This document shows, piece by piece, positions 37,203 through 47,206 of a stretch of DNA of 64,000 bases (position 1 is the stretch's first letter; each line of letters starts with the position of its first letter). Origin of the DNA: Erwinia sp. E602 (GTDB taxonomy: Bacteria; Pseudomonadota; Gammaproteobacteria; Enterobacterales; Enterobacteriaceae); the NCBI RefSeq assembly GCF_018141005.1, contig NZ_CP046582.1, forward strand, positions 3,286,001-3,350,000. The letters are read 5' to 3'. Under the pieces are notes generated by a model. The model was given only the letters and a program-made list of their open reading frames with translations, was not told the DNA's origin and searched no databases. Made by a program: the position numbers and the translations under genes.

Positions 37203-37941
37203 AGCGGCCCAACAGCTTATAACGTGAGCCGGGGTAGAGCAGCCGCGCGTAGGTAACGATCTTGCTGTCGCTCCAGGTCTGACGGCGGATCAGCAGGCAC
37301 GGCTGGTGCGCCTCCATCGCCAGCAGCTCACACTGGCGGGCGTCGGGCAGCACCGCTTCCACCACGTGTTCACCCGCAGTTAAGGGTGCCACGCGCATCA
37401 GGTAGGTATAGGGGGTCTGCAGGCTGAAATCCTGCTGCAGGTACTCCGCGGCCACCTGCGGGTTAACCAGCCGCTCCTCCAGTTGCACCGGCAGCTCGTT
37501 TTCATAATGCACGATCAGCGACTGAAACAGCGGCTGCCCGCTGCCGATGCCCAGCACCGCGGCCTGCTCAGGATCGGCGCGGCTCTCGCCCAGCTGGACG
37601 ATTTTACAGCTGTGGCGGTGGCCGCGCTGGGCGATCTCATCGGCAATATTGTGCACTTCGAGCATCGCGGTGTAGCCTTTGGTTTCGGCGACAAAAGTAC
37701 CGACCCCCTGCATACGCACCAGATAGCCTTCGCTGGTCAGCTCACGCAGCGCGCGGTTGATGGTCATACGGCTGACGCCGAGCTCGTTTACCAGCTCGCT
37801 CTCCGACGGCACCCGCTGCCTGGCCTGCCACACGCCTTCCGTAATCTGGCTGATAATCGCCTGCTTCACGCGCAGATAGATCGGCGCTGGCCGATCGCTC
37901 ATCACGGCGGCAAGTTGAGAAATGGCGGACTGACCGGCCAT
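37186..37941 (-). CDS. hutC: Histidine utilisation repressor HutC
   Basis: GntR-family repressor released by urocanate. The 251 residues have the winged helix-turn-helix (RVPSESELVNELGVSRMTIN then RALRELTSEGYLVRMQGVGTF) and a C-terminal UTRA ligand domain. The start at 37941 gives MAGQSAISQL; a Met at residue 14 (MSDRPAPIY) aligns with shorter HutC proteins and is a possible start. Its 3' end overlaps hutD by 17 bases, so transcripts from the two strands are antisense there. HutC-type boxes lie upstream of this gene and of hutH. Confidence 0.93.
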   Translation of the reverse strand: MAGQSAISQLAAVMSDRPAPIYLRVKQAIISQITEGVWQARQRVPSESELVNELGVSRMTINRALRELTSEGYLVRMQGVGTFVAETKGYTAMLEVHNIADEIAQRGHRHSCKIVQLGESRADPEQAAVLGIGSGQPLFQSLIVHYENELPVQLEERLVNPQVAAEYLQQDFSLQTPYTYLMRVAPLTAGEHVVEAVLPDARQCELLAMEAHQPCLLIRRQTWSDSKIVTYARLLYPGSRYKLLGRFKGHG

Positions 37942-37993
37942 AGTTTTTATCCTGATAAAATTAATGACGGCAGTGTAGTAGGTAAACTCTTAA

Positions 37994-38005
37994 ATGTATA
38001 GACAT
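37994..38005. promoter_or_regulatory. HutC-type operator upstream of hutC
   Basis: ATGTATAGACAT is an imperfect palindrome with the TGTATA half found at the other two sites, 53 bases before the hutC ATG. It would allow autorepression. Confidence 0.55.
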
Positions 38006-38125
38006 CTGCAACCCACCTGCCTGCTATCCTGACGCGCTGGCAAAGCCAGCGTTTGACCCGCAAGCCGATCCTCTCCGGACGGGCGCTCAACTATTTTTGT
38101 GAGGGACAGAAACTCCCCGGTCAAG

Positions 38126-38137
38126 TTGTATAGACAA
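38126..38137. promoter_or_regulatory. HutC-type operator upstream of hutHU
   Basis: TTGTATAGACAA is an imperfect palindrome, and TATACAATTG follows at 38141-38150 as a second half-site. It lies about 115 bases before hutH. A TGTGA half-site at 38098-38102 might suit CRP, but the other half is missing. Confidence 0.65.
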
Positions 38138-38250
38138 GAATATACAATTGTGTTTCACTCCTGTTAACACCTACGCTGCAGCCGCTTCCGTCAGGCCGTT
38201 TTGTTCGCCAGACATTGCTGCCCATATCGTTGTCACTACAGGAGTAAACC

Positions 38251-39807
38251 ATGACATCCACGACCCCTATCTGCCTGCTCAGCCCCGGTCAGGTTACGCT
38301 GGCCACCCTGAAAGCCATCTGGCGCGGTAATGTGACGCTGGCGCTGGATGAACAGGCGCGCGGTCGCATTCAACAGGCGCGTGAGACGGTAGCCGCCATC
38401 GTCAGCGAAGGCAAAGTGACCTACGGCATCAACACCGGTTTTGGCAAACTGGCGCAGACTACGATCCCGGCAGATCGCCTGGCGGAGCTGCAGCGCAACC
38501 TGGTGCTGTCGCACAGCGTTGGACTGGGCGAATTACTGCCCGATGAGGTGGTCAGGATGATCATGGCGACCAAGGTGATTAGCCTGGCGCGCGGCCACTC
38601 CGGCATCCGCATCGAGCTGGTCGACGCGCTGATTAGCCTGTTCAACGCCGGCGTGATGCCCTGTATTCCGGAGAAAGGCTCGGTCGGTGCCTCCGGGGAT
38701 CTGGCGCCGCTGGCGCACCTGTCGCTGATGCTGCTGGGCGAAGGCGAGGTACGGGTGGCGGGCAAGCTGATCCCGGCCCGCGAAGGCCTGGCAATCGCCG
38801 GTTTGCAGCCCGTGGTGCTCGGCCCGAAAGAGGGCCTGGCGCTGCTGAACGGCACCCAGGTCTCCACCGCGCTGGCGCTGCGTGGCCTGTTTGAAGCCGA
38901 AAACGTCTTTGCCGCCGGGCTGATGGCCGGCGCGCTGTCGCTGGAGGCGATTAAAGGCTCGGTGAAACCGTTCGACTCGCGCATTCATGAGGCACGCGGG
39001 CAGCCGGGGCAAATCGCCGTTGCCGCGGCCGTCAGCCAGCTGCTGGCCGGCAGTGGGATCCTCACCTCACATGCCAACTGCGGCCGCGTACAGGATCCCT
39101 ACTCGATCCGCTGTGTACCGCAGGTGATGGGTGCCTGCCTCGATAACCTCAACCACGCGGCACGGGTGCTGCAGATTGAAGCTAACGCCGCCTCTGATAA
39201 CCCGCTGGTGTTCACCGACACCGGCGAGGTGATCTCCGGCGGTAACTTCCACGCTGAACCGGTGGCGTTTGCCGCCGACATTATCGCGCTGGCGGTAGCC
39301 GAAATCGGCGCGATCTCCGAACGACGGATGGCGCTGCTGCTTGACAGTAGCCTCTCCGGATTGCCGCCATTCCTGGTGCAGGATGGCGGGGTCAATTCTG
39401 GCTTTATGATTGCCCAGGTCACCGCCGCCGCTCTGGCCTCGGAAAACAAATCCCTTGCCCATCCGGGCAGCGTCGACAGCCTGCCGACCTCCGCGAACCA
39501 GGAGGATCACGTCTCGATGGCCACCTATGCCGCCCGCCGGCTGGGGGCGATGTGTTTTAACACCGCCGCCGTGGTCGGCATCGAAGCAATGGCCGCCGCC
39601 CAGGGGATTGAATTTCAGCGTCCGCTGCAGAGCTCGCCGCTGCTGGAACAGGCGCTGGCCACCATCCGTCAGCAGGTGGCCTTTGTTGAGCGTGACCGCC
39701 TGATGGCCCCGGATCTTGAGCATATGCGTCAGTGGGCCACCCGCGACGGCTGGCCGGATTGTCTGGCGGCACTGTTACCGACCCGCTGTTCTGACACCCC
39801 TCTTTGA
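38251..39807 (+). CDS. hutH: Histidine ammonia-lyase HutH
   Basis: Removes ammonia from L-histidine to give urocanate, the first step of the pathway and the source of the HutC inducer. The 518 residues carry the ASG triad at 147-149 within [14 protein letters not shown], which cyclises to the MIO electrophile. [12 protein letters not shown] supplies the catalytic Tyr. The ending is a little longer than the usual 505-510 residues. It is preceded by GGAGTAA and followed 16 bases later by hutU on the same transcript. Confidence 0.95.
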   Translation: MTSTTPICLLSPGQVTLATLKAIWRGNVTLALDEQARGRIQQARETVAAIVSEGKVTYGINTGFGKLAQTTIPADRLAELQRNLVLSHSVGLGELLPDEVVRMIMATKVISLARGHSGIRIELVDALISLFNAGVMPCIPEKGSVGASGDLAPLAHLSLMLLGEGEVRVAGKLIPAREGLAIAGLQPVVLGPKEGLALLNGTQVSTALALRGLFEAENVFAAGLMAGALSLEAIKGSVKPFDSRIHEARGQPGQIAVAAAVSQLLAGSGILTSHANCGRVQDPYSIRCVPQVMGACLDNLNHAARVLQIEANAASDNPLVFTDTGEVISGGNFHAEPVAFAADIIALAVAEIGAISERRMALLLDSSLSGLPPFLVQDGGVNSGFMIAQVTAAALASENKSLAHPGSVDSLPTSANQEDHVSMATYAARRLGAMCFNTAAVVGIEAMAAAQGIEFQRPLQSSPLLEQALATIRQQVAFVERDRLMAPDLEHMRQWATRDGWPDCLAALLPTRCSDTPL

Positions 39808-39823
39808 TAAAAGGAATACAGAG

Positions 39824-41509
39824 ATGACTCATTCAGTAAACAACGCGGTAGCCCGCACAATCCGCGCCCCGCACGGCAACACCCTGCACTGCGCCAACTG
39901 GCTGATTGAAGCCGCTTACCGCATGATCCAGAACAACCTCGACCCGGACGTGGCCGAACGCCCGGAAGATCTGGTGGTGTATGGCGGCATCGGTAAGGCC
40001 GCGCGTAACTGGGAGTGCTTCGAACAGATCCTGCGCTCGCTGCAGGCGTTACAGCCGGATGAAACGCTGCTGGTGCAGTCTGGCAAGCCGGTGGGTATTT
40101 TCCGCACCCACGCTGATGCGCCACGCGTGCTGCTCGCCAATTCCAACCTGGTACCGCACTGGGCCAACTGGGACCATTTCCACAAGCTGGATAAGGCCGG
40201 GCTGATGATGTACGGCCAGATGACCGCCGGTTCCTGGATCTATATCGGTGCTCAGGGCATCGTACAGGGCACCTTTGAGACCTTTGCCGAAGCCGGCCGT
40301 CAGCACTATAACGGCGACCTGAGCGGCAAATGGATCCTCACCGCCGGTCTGGGCGGCATGGGCGGCGCACAGCCGCTGGCCGGCGTACTGGCCGGGGCGT
40401 CGGTGCTGGCGATAGAGTGCCAGGATTCGCGTATTGATTTTCGCCTGCGCACCCGCTACCTCGACTACCGCGCAGAGACCATTGACGACGCGCTGGCGAT
40501 GATCGACAACGCCTGTAAAGAGAAACGCGCTATCTCCGTCGGCCTGCTTGGTAACGCCGCAGAGATCCTGCCGGAGCTGGTAAAACGCGCCAGAGCCGGC
40601 GGTATGCGGCCGGATATCGTTACCGACCAGACCTCCGCTCACGATCCGGTTAACGGCTATCTGCCGGCAGGCTGGTCGCTGGCTCGCTGGCTGGATGAGC
40701 GCAGCAGCCAGCCGAAAGCGGTGGAACTGGCGGCGCGCGCTTCGATGGCCGTGCACGTCCAGGCGATGCTCGACTTTCATAACATGGGCATCCCGACCGT
40801 CGATTACGGCAATAATATTCGCCAGGTGGCACTGGAAGAGGGGGTGGAAAACGCCTTTGACTTCCCGGGCTTTGTTCCCGCCTATATCCGGCCGCTGTTC
40901 TGTGAAGGGAAAGGACCGTTCCGCTGGGTGGCGCTCTCCGGCGACCCGGAAGACATCTACCGCACCGATGCCAAGCTGAAAACGCTGTTCCCGGACAACA
41001 AAAACCTGCACCGCTGGCTGGATATGGCCCAGGAGCGCATTGCCTTCCAGGGGCTGCCGGCGCGTATCTGCTGGCTGGGGCTGGGCGAACGCCATCTGGC
41101 CGGGCTGGCATTTAATGAGATGGTGCGTAACGGTGAGCTGAAGGCGCCGGTGGTGATTGGCCGCGATCACCTCGACTGTGGCTCTGTGGCCTCGCCGAAC
41201 CGCGAAACCGAAGCGATGCAGGACGGATCGGACGCGGTGTCCGACTGGCCGCTGCTCAACGCGCTGCTGAACACCGCAGGCGGGGCAACCTGGGTCAGCC
41301 TGCACCACGGCGGTGGGGTCGGTATGGGCTTCTCACAGCATGCCGGGGTAGTGATCGTCGCTGACGGCACGGCTGAAGCCGATAAGCGCCTCAGCCGCGT
41401 GCTGTGGAACGACCCGGCCACCGGGGTGATGCGCCATGCGGATGCCGGTTACGATATTGCTAAACGCTGCGCTGCGCAGCATGAGCTGAATCTGCCAATG
41501 ATTAAGTAA
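39824..41509 (+). CDS. hutU: Urocanate hydratase HutU
   Basis: NAD-dependent lyase that adds water to urocanate to form imidazolonepropionate. The 561 residues start at the ATG at 39824, placed after AAGGAATACAGAG; the upstream open frame only overlaps hutH. The NAD-binding glycine cluster GLGGMGG is at 175-181, TDQTSAHDP and [11 protein letters not shown] are the conserved substrate and nucleotide regions, and a catalytic Cys occurs in [11 protein letters not shown]. The gene ends the hutHU operon at a strong terminator. Confidence 0.96.
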   Translation: MTHSVNNAVARTIRAPHGNTLHCANWLIEAAYRMIQNNLDPDVAERPEDLVVYGGIGKAARNWECFEQILRSLQALQPDETLLVQSGKPVGIFRTHADAPRVLLANSNLVPHWANWDHFHKLDKAGLMMYGQMTAGSWIYIGAQGIVQGTFETFAEAGRQHYNGDLSGKWILTAGLGGMGGAQPLAGVLAGASVLAIECQDSRIDFRLRTRYLDYRAETIDDALAMIDNACKEKRAISVGLLGNAAEILPELVKRARAGGMRPDIVTDQTSAHDPVNGYLPAGWSLARWLDERSSQPKAVELAARASMAVHVQAMLDFHNMGIPTVDYGNNIRQVALEEGVENAFDFPGFVPAYIRPLFCEGKGPFRWVALSGDPEDIYRTDAKLKTLFPDNKNLHRWLDMAQERIAFQGLPARICWLGLGERHLAGLAFNEMVRNGELKAPVVIGRDHLDCGSVASPNRETEAMQDGSDAVSDWPLLNALLNTAGGATWVSLHHGGGVGMGFSQHAGVVIVADGTAEADKRLSRVLWNDPATGVMRHADAGYDIAKRCAAQHELNLPMIK

Positions 41510-41515
41510 CACAGC

Positions 41516-41539
41516 GGGCCGGGTTAACCGGCCCTTTTT
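41516..41539 (+). terminator. Rho-independent terminator of hutHU
   Basis: GGGCCGG and CCGGCCC pair over 7 bp around GTTAA and are followed by five T residues. Confidence 0.9.
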
Positions 41540-41640
41540 CTGCCGCCCCTGCCCCCCTTTACCCGTTTCCCGCCGCGTTTTATGCTACCTTAGCTGCTGC
41601 CCACAGAGCGGGTGGTTGAGTCCCTACAGGAGAGTAATGA

Positions 41641-42798
41641 ATGGCAATTTCCGTTTCGCTGATCGCCGAAGCCACCGCCTGGCGCCGTGCGCTGCATGCG
41701 CACCCGGAACTGGGTTATCAGGAGCACCAGACCGCGCAGCTGGTTGCAGAACAGCTGGCCGCCGCCGGGCTGCAGGTGCATCGCGGGCTGGCGGGCACCG
41801 GGGTGGTCGGCACGCTGGAAAACGGCCCGGGGCCGACCATCGGCCTGCGCGCCGATATGGACGCCCTGCCGATCGCCGAACTGAGCCACCCGCCACACCG
41901 CTCGACCCGTGCCGGCGTGATGCACGCCTGCGGCCACGACGGCCACACCGCGATGCTGCTGGCAGCGGCAACCCACCTGAGCCGGACGCGAAACTTCAGC
42001 GGCACGGTACACTTCGTCTTCCAGCCCGCCGAAGAGAACCTCGGCGGCGCGCGGAAAATGGTCGAAGAGGGGCTGTTTACGCTGTTCCCGATGGACGCGA
42101 TCTACGGTATGCATAACTGGCCGGGGCTGCCCGCCGGCCACGTGGCGGTTAACGACGGCGCGATGATGGCGTCGCTGGACTCGTTTGAAATTACCCTGCG
42201 CGGCCGCAGCACCCATGCGGCGATGCCGGAGAACGGTGCCGACCCGATCGTCGCCGCCGCGCAGCTGATCCTCGCCCTGCAGACCATTCCCGCCCGCCGC
42301 CTGTCGCCGCTGGCCTCGGCGGTGGTGAGCATTACCCAGATCCACGGCGGTGAGGCGATCAACGTCATCCCGGATATCGTGGTGCTGCGCGGCACCATCC
42401 GCTGCCTGCAGGCGGACGTGCGGGCGAGGGTGAAGCAGATGGTCAACGAGTTTGTCACCACCCTGACCGCGCCGCTGGGCGTCGAGGGCAGCATCGTGTA
42501 CCAGGGAGACTACCCGGTCACCCACAACAACGCGGTGGAAGCCGGCCGGGTGCGCGACTGCGCGCTGGCGCTGCTGCCGGCGGAGCAGGTGCACTGGAAC
42601 GTCAGCCCGTCGATGGCGTCAGAAGATTTCGCCTGTATGCTCGACGTCTGCCCCGGTGCCTACTTCTGGCTGGGTGCCGACGGTGCCACCCCGTCCCGCC
42701 CGCTGCACAACGCGCATTATGACTTTAATGACGAGCTGATTGGCCCCGGCATCCGCCTGTGGAGCACGCTGGTTGAGCGGCTGCTGCCGATCGGCTGA
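41641..42798 (+). CDS. M20-family amidohydrolase (aminoacylase / hippurate hydrolase type)
   Basis: Predicted cytoplasmic metal-dependent N-acyl amino acid amidohydrolase of 385 residues. Metal ligands are visible in HACGHDGHT (Cys97 to His102) and in the PAEE pair near 131-132, with LRADMDALP at 69-77 before them. The lid/dimerisation domain starts near residue 180 (EITLRGRSTHAAMPENGADP). This is the M20D subgroup, covering IAA-amino acid hydrolases, hippurate hydrolases and AbgB-like enzymes. The substrate cannot be fixed. It is a separate unit beyond the hutHU terminator; a link to histidine use is not shown. Confidence 0.88.
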   Translation: MAISVSLIAEATAWRRALHAHPELGYQEHQTAQLVAEQLAAAGLQVHRGLAGTGVVGTLENGPGPTIGLRADMDALPIAELSHPPHRSTRAGVMHACGHDGHTAMLLAAATHLSRTRNFSGTVHFVFQPAEENLGGARKMVEEGLFTLFPMDAIYGMHNWPGLPAGHVAVNDGAMMASLDSFEITLRGRSTHAAMPENGADPIVAAAQLILALQTIPARRLSPLASAVVSITQIHGGEAINVIPDIVVLRGTIRCLQADVRARVKQMVNEFVTTLTAPLGVEGSIVYQGDYPVTHNNAVEAGRVRDCALALLPAEQVHWNVSPSMASEDFACMLDVCPGAYFWLGADGATPSRPLHNAHYDFNDELIGPGIRLWSTLVERLLPIG

Positions 42799-42926
42799 GC
42801 GTGCCACACCCGGTGAGCAGTCCTGCGCCGGGCCGTCAATAACGCCACTGCTCCCGGCAGGCCAGCAGATGTGGCGCAACCTCTGGCTGACCTCGATCGG
42901 CCAGCGCTGGCGCAGCCCTTGCGGTA

Positions 42927-43898
42927 TCAATATCCGGCGCTGGCAATCTGCCCCAGCGCGCCGTCGAGATCCACCGCCCGGCCGGTCGCCAGATAGCAGC
43001 AGGCGACCTGCAGGCGCAGCGACTGCGGCACCGGCACCTCGCGCTGCAGGCAGCGCGTAATCCACGCCGCGGTGGTCGCCGCATCCTTCGCCGCCGGCAG
43101 TTCGCCCGCCGCCAGCGTCACCTCCTCCTGGCGCGACAGCAGCTGTTCCGGCTGCTCGCCGTGGATCAGGCTGACCGACGGGCAGCGCTGCGGGCTGGCA
43201 TAGACTTCCCCTTCGCTGCCGTTCAGCAGCAGCCCGCGCCCGCCCACCGCGCTGAAAAACTTGCCCACCCGCGGAATATATTCCGGGTGGGAAACGCTGG
43301 CGAGGCGCAGCGCGGCGTCCTCGGCGAACGGCGTGGCCAGCTTGGCCAGCGTATGGGCGCTGTTACGCACCCCCATCCGCCAGCGCAGGTCCAGCTGGCG
43401 GGCCACCGGCGGGCACAGATGGTCAATGGTAATAAACGCCAGCTGGCCGTGGTCCAGCCGTTGCTGCACCTGTTCGGGGGTAGTCAGGGAGGCGATGCCC
43501 AGCTCACGGAACACCGCCTCGCTGGTCACGCGGGTGGCGTCGTTGCTGACGCCGTGGACCAGCACCGGGAAGCCGAGCGCCTGCAGCAGCAGCGCCAGCA
43601 GCGGCGTCAGGTTGCCCTGGCGGCGCGCGCCGTTATAGCTGGGGATCACCACCGGCATCGGCAGATGCGCCGGCGGCGTCAGGCGCGGCATCTGCTCCTG
43701 CATCGCACGGTAGAAGCCGAGCATCTCCTCCTCGCCTTCGCCTTTAATGCGCAGGGCGATCAGGATCGCCCCCAGCTCCAGCTCCGGCACTTCACCGGCC
43801 AGCATCAGGCGGTACAGCTCAGCGGCGCTTTCTGCGTCAATGTCACGCGCATGGTTCTTGCCGCGCCCGACCTCTTTAATAATCTTGTTATATTCCAT
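42927..43898 (-). CDS. ybiB: Phosphoribosyltransferase-fold DNA-binding protein YbiB
   Basis: Homologue of E. coli YbiB, a TrpD2-like protein with the anthranilate phosphoribosyltransferase fold that binds nucleic acid and is LexA-controlled through dinG. The 323 residues begin MEYNKIIKEVGRGKNHARD and share MPVVIPSYNGARRQGNLTPL, WRMGVRNSAHTLAKLATPFA and SVSHPEYIPRVGKFF with it. The ATG at 43898 is preferred over one four codons upstream. It lies 24 bases after the dinG stop on the same strand, as in E. coli, so DNA damage should induce both. Confidence 0.92.
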   Translation of the reverse strand: MEYNKIIKEVGRGKNHARDIDAESAAELYRLMLAGEVPELELGAILIALRIKGEGEEEMLGFYRAMQEQMPRLTPPAHLPMPVVIPSYNGARRQGNLTPLLALLLQALGFPVLVHGVSNDATRVTSEAVFRELGIASLTTPEQVQQRLDHGQLAFITIDHLCPPVARQLDLRWRMGVRNSAHTLAKLATPFAEDAALRLASVSHPEYIPRVGKFFSAVGGRGLLLNGSEGEVYASPQRCPSVSLIHGEQPEQLLSRQEEVTLAAGELPAAKDAATTAAWITRCLQREVPVPQSLRLQVACCYLATGRAVDLDGALGQIASAGY

Positions 43899-43922
43899 GC
43901 ATCGGCTCACTCAGGGTTACGA

Positions 43923-46085
43923 TTATCGCCGGCGGTACGGCGCGGCGCGCTTCTTCGGCGCGGGGGTCACGGCTTTCGGCAGCTCTCCCGCCGGCATCGG
44001 CGGCTGCTCGATAGGAAACACCGGCAGCGCCCCCAGCAGGCGCGCGCCGTAGCTTTTGCTCAGCAGCCGGCGGTCGTAAATCACGATCTCGCCAAAGCAC
44101 TGGTGGCTGCGGATCAGCCGCCCGACCTGCTGGATCAGATTAAACGACGCGCTCGGCAGGCTCTGCACCTCAAACGGATAGCGCTTCAGGCTCTTCAGCC
44201 ATTCCCCTTCGGTCAAAATAACCGGACTGTCCACCGGGGGAAAGGCAATTTTATGGATATGTACCTGGGAGAGCAGATCGCCTTTCAGATCCAGCCCCTC
44301 GGCGAAGGACTGCAGCCCGACCAGAATGCTGGTCTCTCCCTCCTCTACCCGCCTGCGGTGCAGCGCAACCAGCAAAGGTCGGGGTTTATCGCCCTGCACC
44401 AGCATGGTCAGCCGCAGCTCCGGCAGGTAGGCGATAAACTGCTGCATCGCCCGGCCGCTGGCAAACAGCACCAGAATGCCTTTGTGCGCGCCCTGTTTAA
44501 TCTGGTCGCGGAAAAAGTGCGCCATTTCGGCCAGGTGCTGCACCTCGTTGGCCAGCTGCGGTTCGAAGCGCATCTCAGGGATCACCAGCTTGCCCTGATC
44601 GCGATGGTTAAACGGCGAGTCGAGCGCCACAAAGCGGTCGTCCGCCCGCTCGCTGAGCCCGGACATCTCCTGCAGCCGCTGGAAGCTGTTCAGCGAACGC
44701 AGCGTTGCCGAGGTGACCACCACGTGAGGAATTTTACGCCACAGCAGTTTTTCCAGCTGCTCGCTGACGCGGATGCCGGCGCAGTGGAACAGCAGATGCG
44801 CCGCGCCGTCGCGCACCTCGCGCGTCACCCATTTCGACACCGGCGCGCCGGAGGCCTGTTCCAGCGAGGCCAGCCGCCACAGCTTGCTGCCGGCCTCAAA
44901 CCAGCCCAGCGCGCGGTTGATCTGCAGCAGCGTGCGGTGCAGGCGCACCACGTCATACTGGCCGCTCTTTTCGCTGAGATCGTTCATCAGCCCTTCCGCC
45001 AGCCCGCGCAGCGCGTCGGTCAGCTTAAACAGCCGCATGCAGATGGTCAGCACCTCTTCCGGCAGCAGCCCCATCTCAAAGCGGTGTTCGCCCTCCTGGC
45101 CCTCCGGCGGCAGCCACAGGCCGAGGATCTGCGACAGCATCTGCAGCTGCTCGCGGACCTCTTCGCAGTGGCCCTTCAGCCGTTCCGGGCTGGCCAGCGG
45201 CGGCGGTCGTTTCGGGCGGAACTGCGCCATGCACTGCTCCACCAGCCGGCAGAACAGGTCGAGCTGCAGGGTATTCCAGCCGGGGGTGATTTCGCCGCTC
45301 ATCTCCAGCGCGTCGCGCGCCACCTCCGGCAGGTGGTGGCCTTCGTCGAGCACCAGCAGCAGGTTTTTCGGCGGCGGCAGCACCGACTCGGTCTCCAGCG
45401 CCGCCATCACCAGCGCGTGGTTGGCGACCACCACGTCGGCATCCTCAATTTCTCGCCGCGCCACGTAAAACGGGCATTCGCGGAACCAGTGGCAGTTGCT
45501 GCCGAGACAGTTGGCCTTATCGGTGCTCAGCCGCTGCCACAGCGAGTCTTCAATATTCTCCGCGCAGTGATCGCGCAGGCCGTCCCACTGATGGCGATCG
45601 AGCGATTTCTGCAGCTCGCTGCAGACGGCGCGCTCGGCCTTGCTGGCGGTCATCTCGTCGTCGAGAAACAGCAGCAGATCGCCCTGCTGCTGCTCGTCGG
45701 TGGAGAGCGCCGACAGGTTGCGCGGACAGACATAGCGGCCACGGCCAAAGGCCGCGGTGAAGCGCAGATCGGGGATAATCTTCTTCAGCAGCGGCAGATC
45801 CTTGCTGTAGATCTGATCCTGCAGCGCCACGTTGGCGGTGCTGACCACCAGCGGTTTCTCTTCCGCGCGGCTAACGGCGATGCCGGGGATCAGGTAAGAG
45901 AGGGTTTTACCCACCCCGGTCGGCGCTTCGATCGCCAGGTGCCGCCCCTCCTCCCCGGAGAGCGTTTTTGCCACTTCGGCAATCATCTGCCGCTGCGGTG
46001 CACGGGGGATAAAATCAGGAACTTGCTGTTGCAGGGCTTTGTACCACCCGGCGATTTGCGTTTTTAACGCGGCAGTTAACGCCAT
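43923..46085 (-). CDS. dinG: ATP-dependent DNA helicase DinG
   Basis: SOS-induced 5'-3' XPD-like helicase that unwinds R-loops, forks and G-quadruplexes. The 720 residues (E. coli 716) contain Walker A APTGVGKT at 54-61 and DEGHH at 248-252. Four cysteines for the 4Fe-4S cluster (120, 193, 198, 204) sit where E. coli has 120, 194, 199 and 205. Late helicase motifs are VGLQSFAEGLDLKGD and QQVGRLIRS. ATG at 46085 gives MALTAALKTQIAGWY. A perfect LexA box lies 26 bases upstream. Confidence 0.96.
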   Translation of the reverse strand: MALTAALKTQIAGWYKALQQQVPDFIPRAPQRQMIAEVAKTLSGEEGRHLAIEAPTGVGKTLSYLIPGIAVSRAEEKPLVVSTANVALQDQIYSKDLPLLKKIIPDLRFTAAFGRGRYVCPRNLSALSTDEQQQGDLLLFLDDEMTASKAERAVCSELQKSLDRHQWDGLRDHCAENIEDSLWQRLSTDKANCLGSNCHWFRECPFYVARREIEDADVVVANHALVMAALETESVLPPPKNLLLVLDEGHHLPEVARDALEMSGEITPGWNTLQLDLFCRLVEQCMAQFRPKRPPPLASPERLKGHCEEVREQLQMLSQILGLWLPPEGQEGEHRFEMGLLPEEVLTICMRLFKLTDALRGLAEGLMNDLSEKSGQYDVVRLHRTLLQINRALGWFEAGSKLWRLASLEQASGAPVSKWVTREVRDGAAHLLFHCAGIRVSEQLEKLLWRKIPHVVVTSATLRSLNSFQRLQEMSGLSERADDRFVALDSPFNHRDQGKLVIPEMRFEPQLANEVQHLAEMAHFFRDQIKQGAHKGILVLFASGRAMQQFIAYLPELRLTMLVQGDKPRPLLVALHRRRVEEGETSILVGLQSFAEGLDLKGDLLSQVHIHKIAFPPVDSPVILTEGEWLKSLKRYPFEVQSLPSASFNLIQQVGRLIRSHQCFGEIVIYDRRLLSKSYGARLLGALPVFPIEQPPMPAGELPKAVTPAPKKRAAPYRRR

Positions 46086-46110
46086 AACAACCACTATTGA
46101 TGAAACAGGG

Positions 46111-46126
46111 CTGTATTTTTACACAG
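46111..46126. promoter_or_regulatory. LexA box of dinG-ybiB
   Basis: CTGTATTTTTACACAG fits the CTGT-N8-ACAG consensus exactly and extends to GTA on the right. E. coli dinG has a LexA site at the same place. Confidence 0.85.
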
Positions 46127-46383
46127 TATCGCCACCGCGTCAGCCCTGAAAAACGATTCCTGCGGCACGCCGCTAAAGATGACCGCCGGGGACCGGCAGA
46201 GTGCACCGGTATACAGCCTGCAAAACGCCGGTGGGTATACTCTTTTCTGCTCAACAGCGTAGCGCCGCAGGCTGACGCACTGGCGCGCACGGCCGCCGCA
46301 GGAGAGCCGGTACAGGTGCGTGAATTATCGTGAATATCGCGTGGCGAAAGACCGGCTAAGGCGTTTTTCAGATTCTTTACAAG
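46127..46383. other. dinG-regulator intergenic spacer
   Basis: About 260 bases between the LexA box and the MerR operator. Short open frames occur, but none has a ribosome site or recognisable product. No repeat or RNA gene was seen. Confidence 0.5.
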
Positions 46384-46421
46384 TTGTACACCAATAAATT
46401 TATTGTACAGACTGCTATAAT
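46384..46421 (+). promoter_or_regulatory. MlrA-type operator and -10 of the lipid operon
   Basis: TTGTACA occurs at 46384-46390 and again at 46403-46409, on either side of the perfect 12-bp palindrome AATAAATTTATT (46393-46404). TATAAT follows at 46416-46421. The TTGTACA pair resembles the TTGTACA-12N-TGTACAA site reported for E. coli MlrA, and its position over the -35 region suggests control by the MerR gene it precedes. Confidence 0.6.
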
Positions 46422-46464
46422 TGGTTAGGTTGTTCACTGTTCTTTAAGCTTCAAGAGGTAATCC

Positions 46465-47196
46465 ATGACCTTATTCAGCATCGGCGACGTTGCCGAACGC
46501 TGCGGCATCAATCCGGTTACGCTGCGCGCCTGGCAGCGTCGCTATGGCCTGCTTAAACCTCAACGCACGGAAGGCGGCCACCGTCAGTTTGATGAAGACG
46601 ACATTCAGCGCATTGAAGAGATCAAGCGCTGGATCGGCAGCGGCGTACCGGTCGGTAAGGTTAAGGCACTGCTCGATGGCGAAAATATCAGCCTTGATGA
46701 TGGATGGGGGGCGCTGCAGGAGGAGATCCTGACCGTTCTGCGCACCGTCCGGCCGGCAAAACTGCGGGCAAAAATCGCCGCCACCGGCCGTGAGAACCCG
46801 GCAGCTGAGATGATCGATCGGGTCTACGTGCCGATCCGCCAGCGGCTGAACCTCGATCAAAACACCGCACGTGCGCTGTGCAGCCTGCTGGACGGCGCGC
46901 TGATTGACTACGTCACCTTCTGCCTTGCCGGGTCGCGCAAGCGCGCCGGCAATAACGCGCTGCTGATCGGCTGGGGTAACGAGGATCGTACCCGCCTGTG
47001 GCTGGAAGCCTGGCGGCTGTCGCAACAGGGCTGGCGCATCGACGTGCTGGCTGAACCGCTGGATTCGCCGCGGCCGGAGCTGTTCCCCGGCCAGCAGATT
47101 TTCGTTTATACCGGTAAACCGTTAACCAAGCGTCAGCAGGAGCAGTTGACCTGGTGGCAGGAACAGGGGTTCCTTATCGCCTGGCACGGAGAGTAA
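46465..47196 (+). CDS. MerR-family regulator, MlrA/BluR/CarH group
   Basis: DNA-binding regulator of 243 residues, the same length as E. coli MlrA and similar along its whole length. The N-terminal winged helix reads [20 protein letters not shown] then [18 protein letters not shown]. Next comes a four-helix region (about 80-170) and a degenerate B12-binding-like domain (VGWN-type strand here [20 protein letters not shown]). The cobalamin-binding DxHxxG motif is absent, so light sensing by B12 as in CarH is unlikely. It heads an operon of membrane-lipid genes; csg genes are not in this window. It could be a dedicated paralogue or this strain's MlrA. Confidence 0.85.
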   Translation: MTLFSIGDVAERCGINPVTLRAWQRRYGLLKPQRTEGGHRQFDEDDIQRIEEIKRWIGSGVPVGKVKALLDGENISLDDGWGALQEEILTVLRTVRPAKLRAKIAATGRENPAAEMIDRVYVPIRQRLNLDQNTARALCSLLDGALIDYVTFCLAGSRKRAGNNALLIGWGNEDRTRLWLEAWRLSQQGWRIDVLAEPLDSPRPELFPGQQIFVYTGKPLTKRQQEQLTWWQEQGFLIAWHGE

Positions 47197-47206
47197 GGGG
47201 TGAACC

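Noticed and set aside
38098..38102. CRP site before hutH
   Set aside because: Only the TGTGA half is present; the partner half is not recognisable at the right spacing.
43161..46067. Very long open frame on the plus strand across ybiB and dinG
   Set aside because: It is antisense to two well-recognised genes, has Arg/Gln/His-rich composition typical of a GC-rich shadow frame, and lacks a ribosome site.
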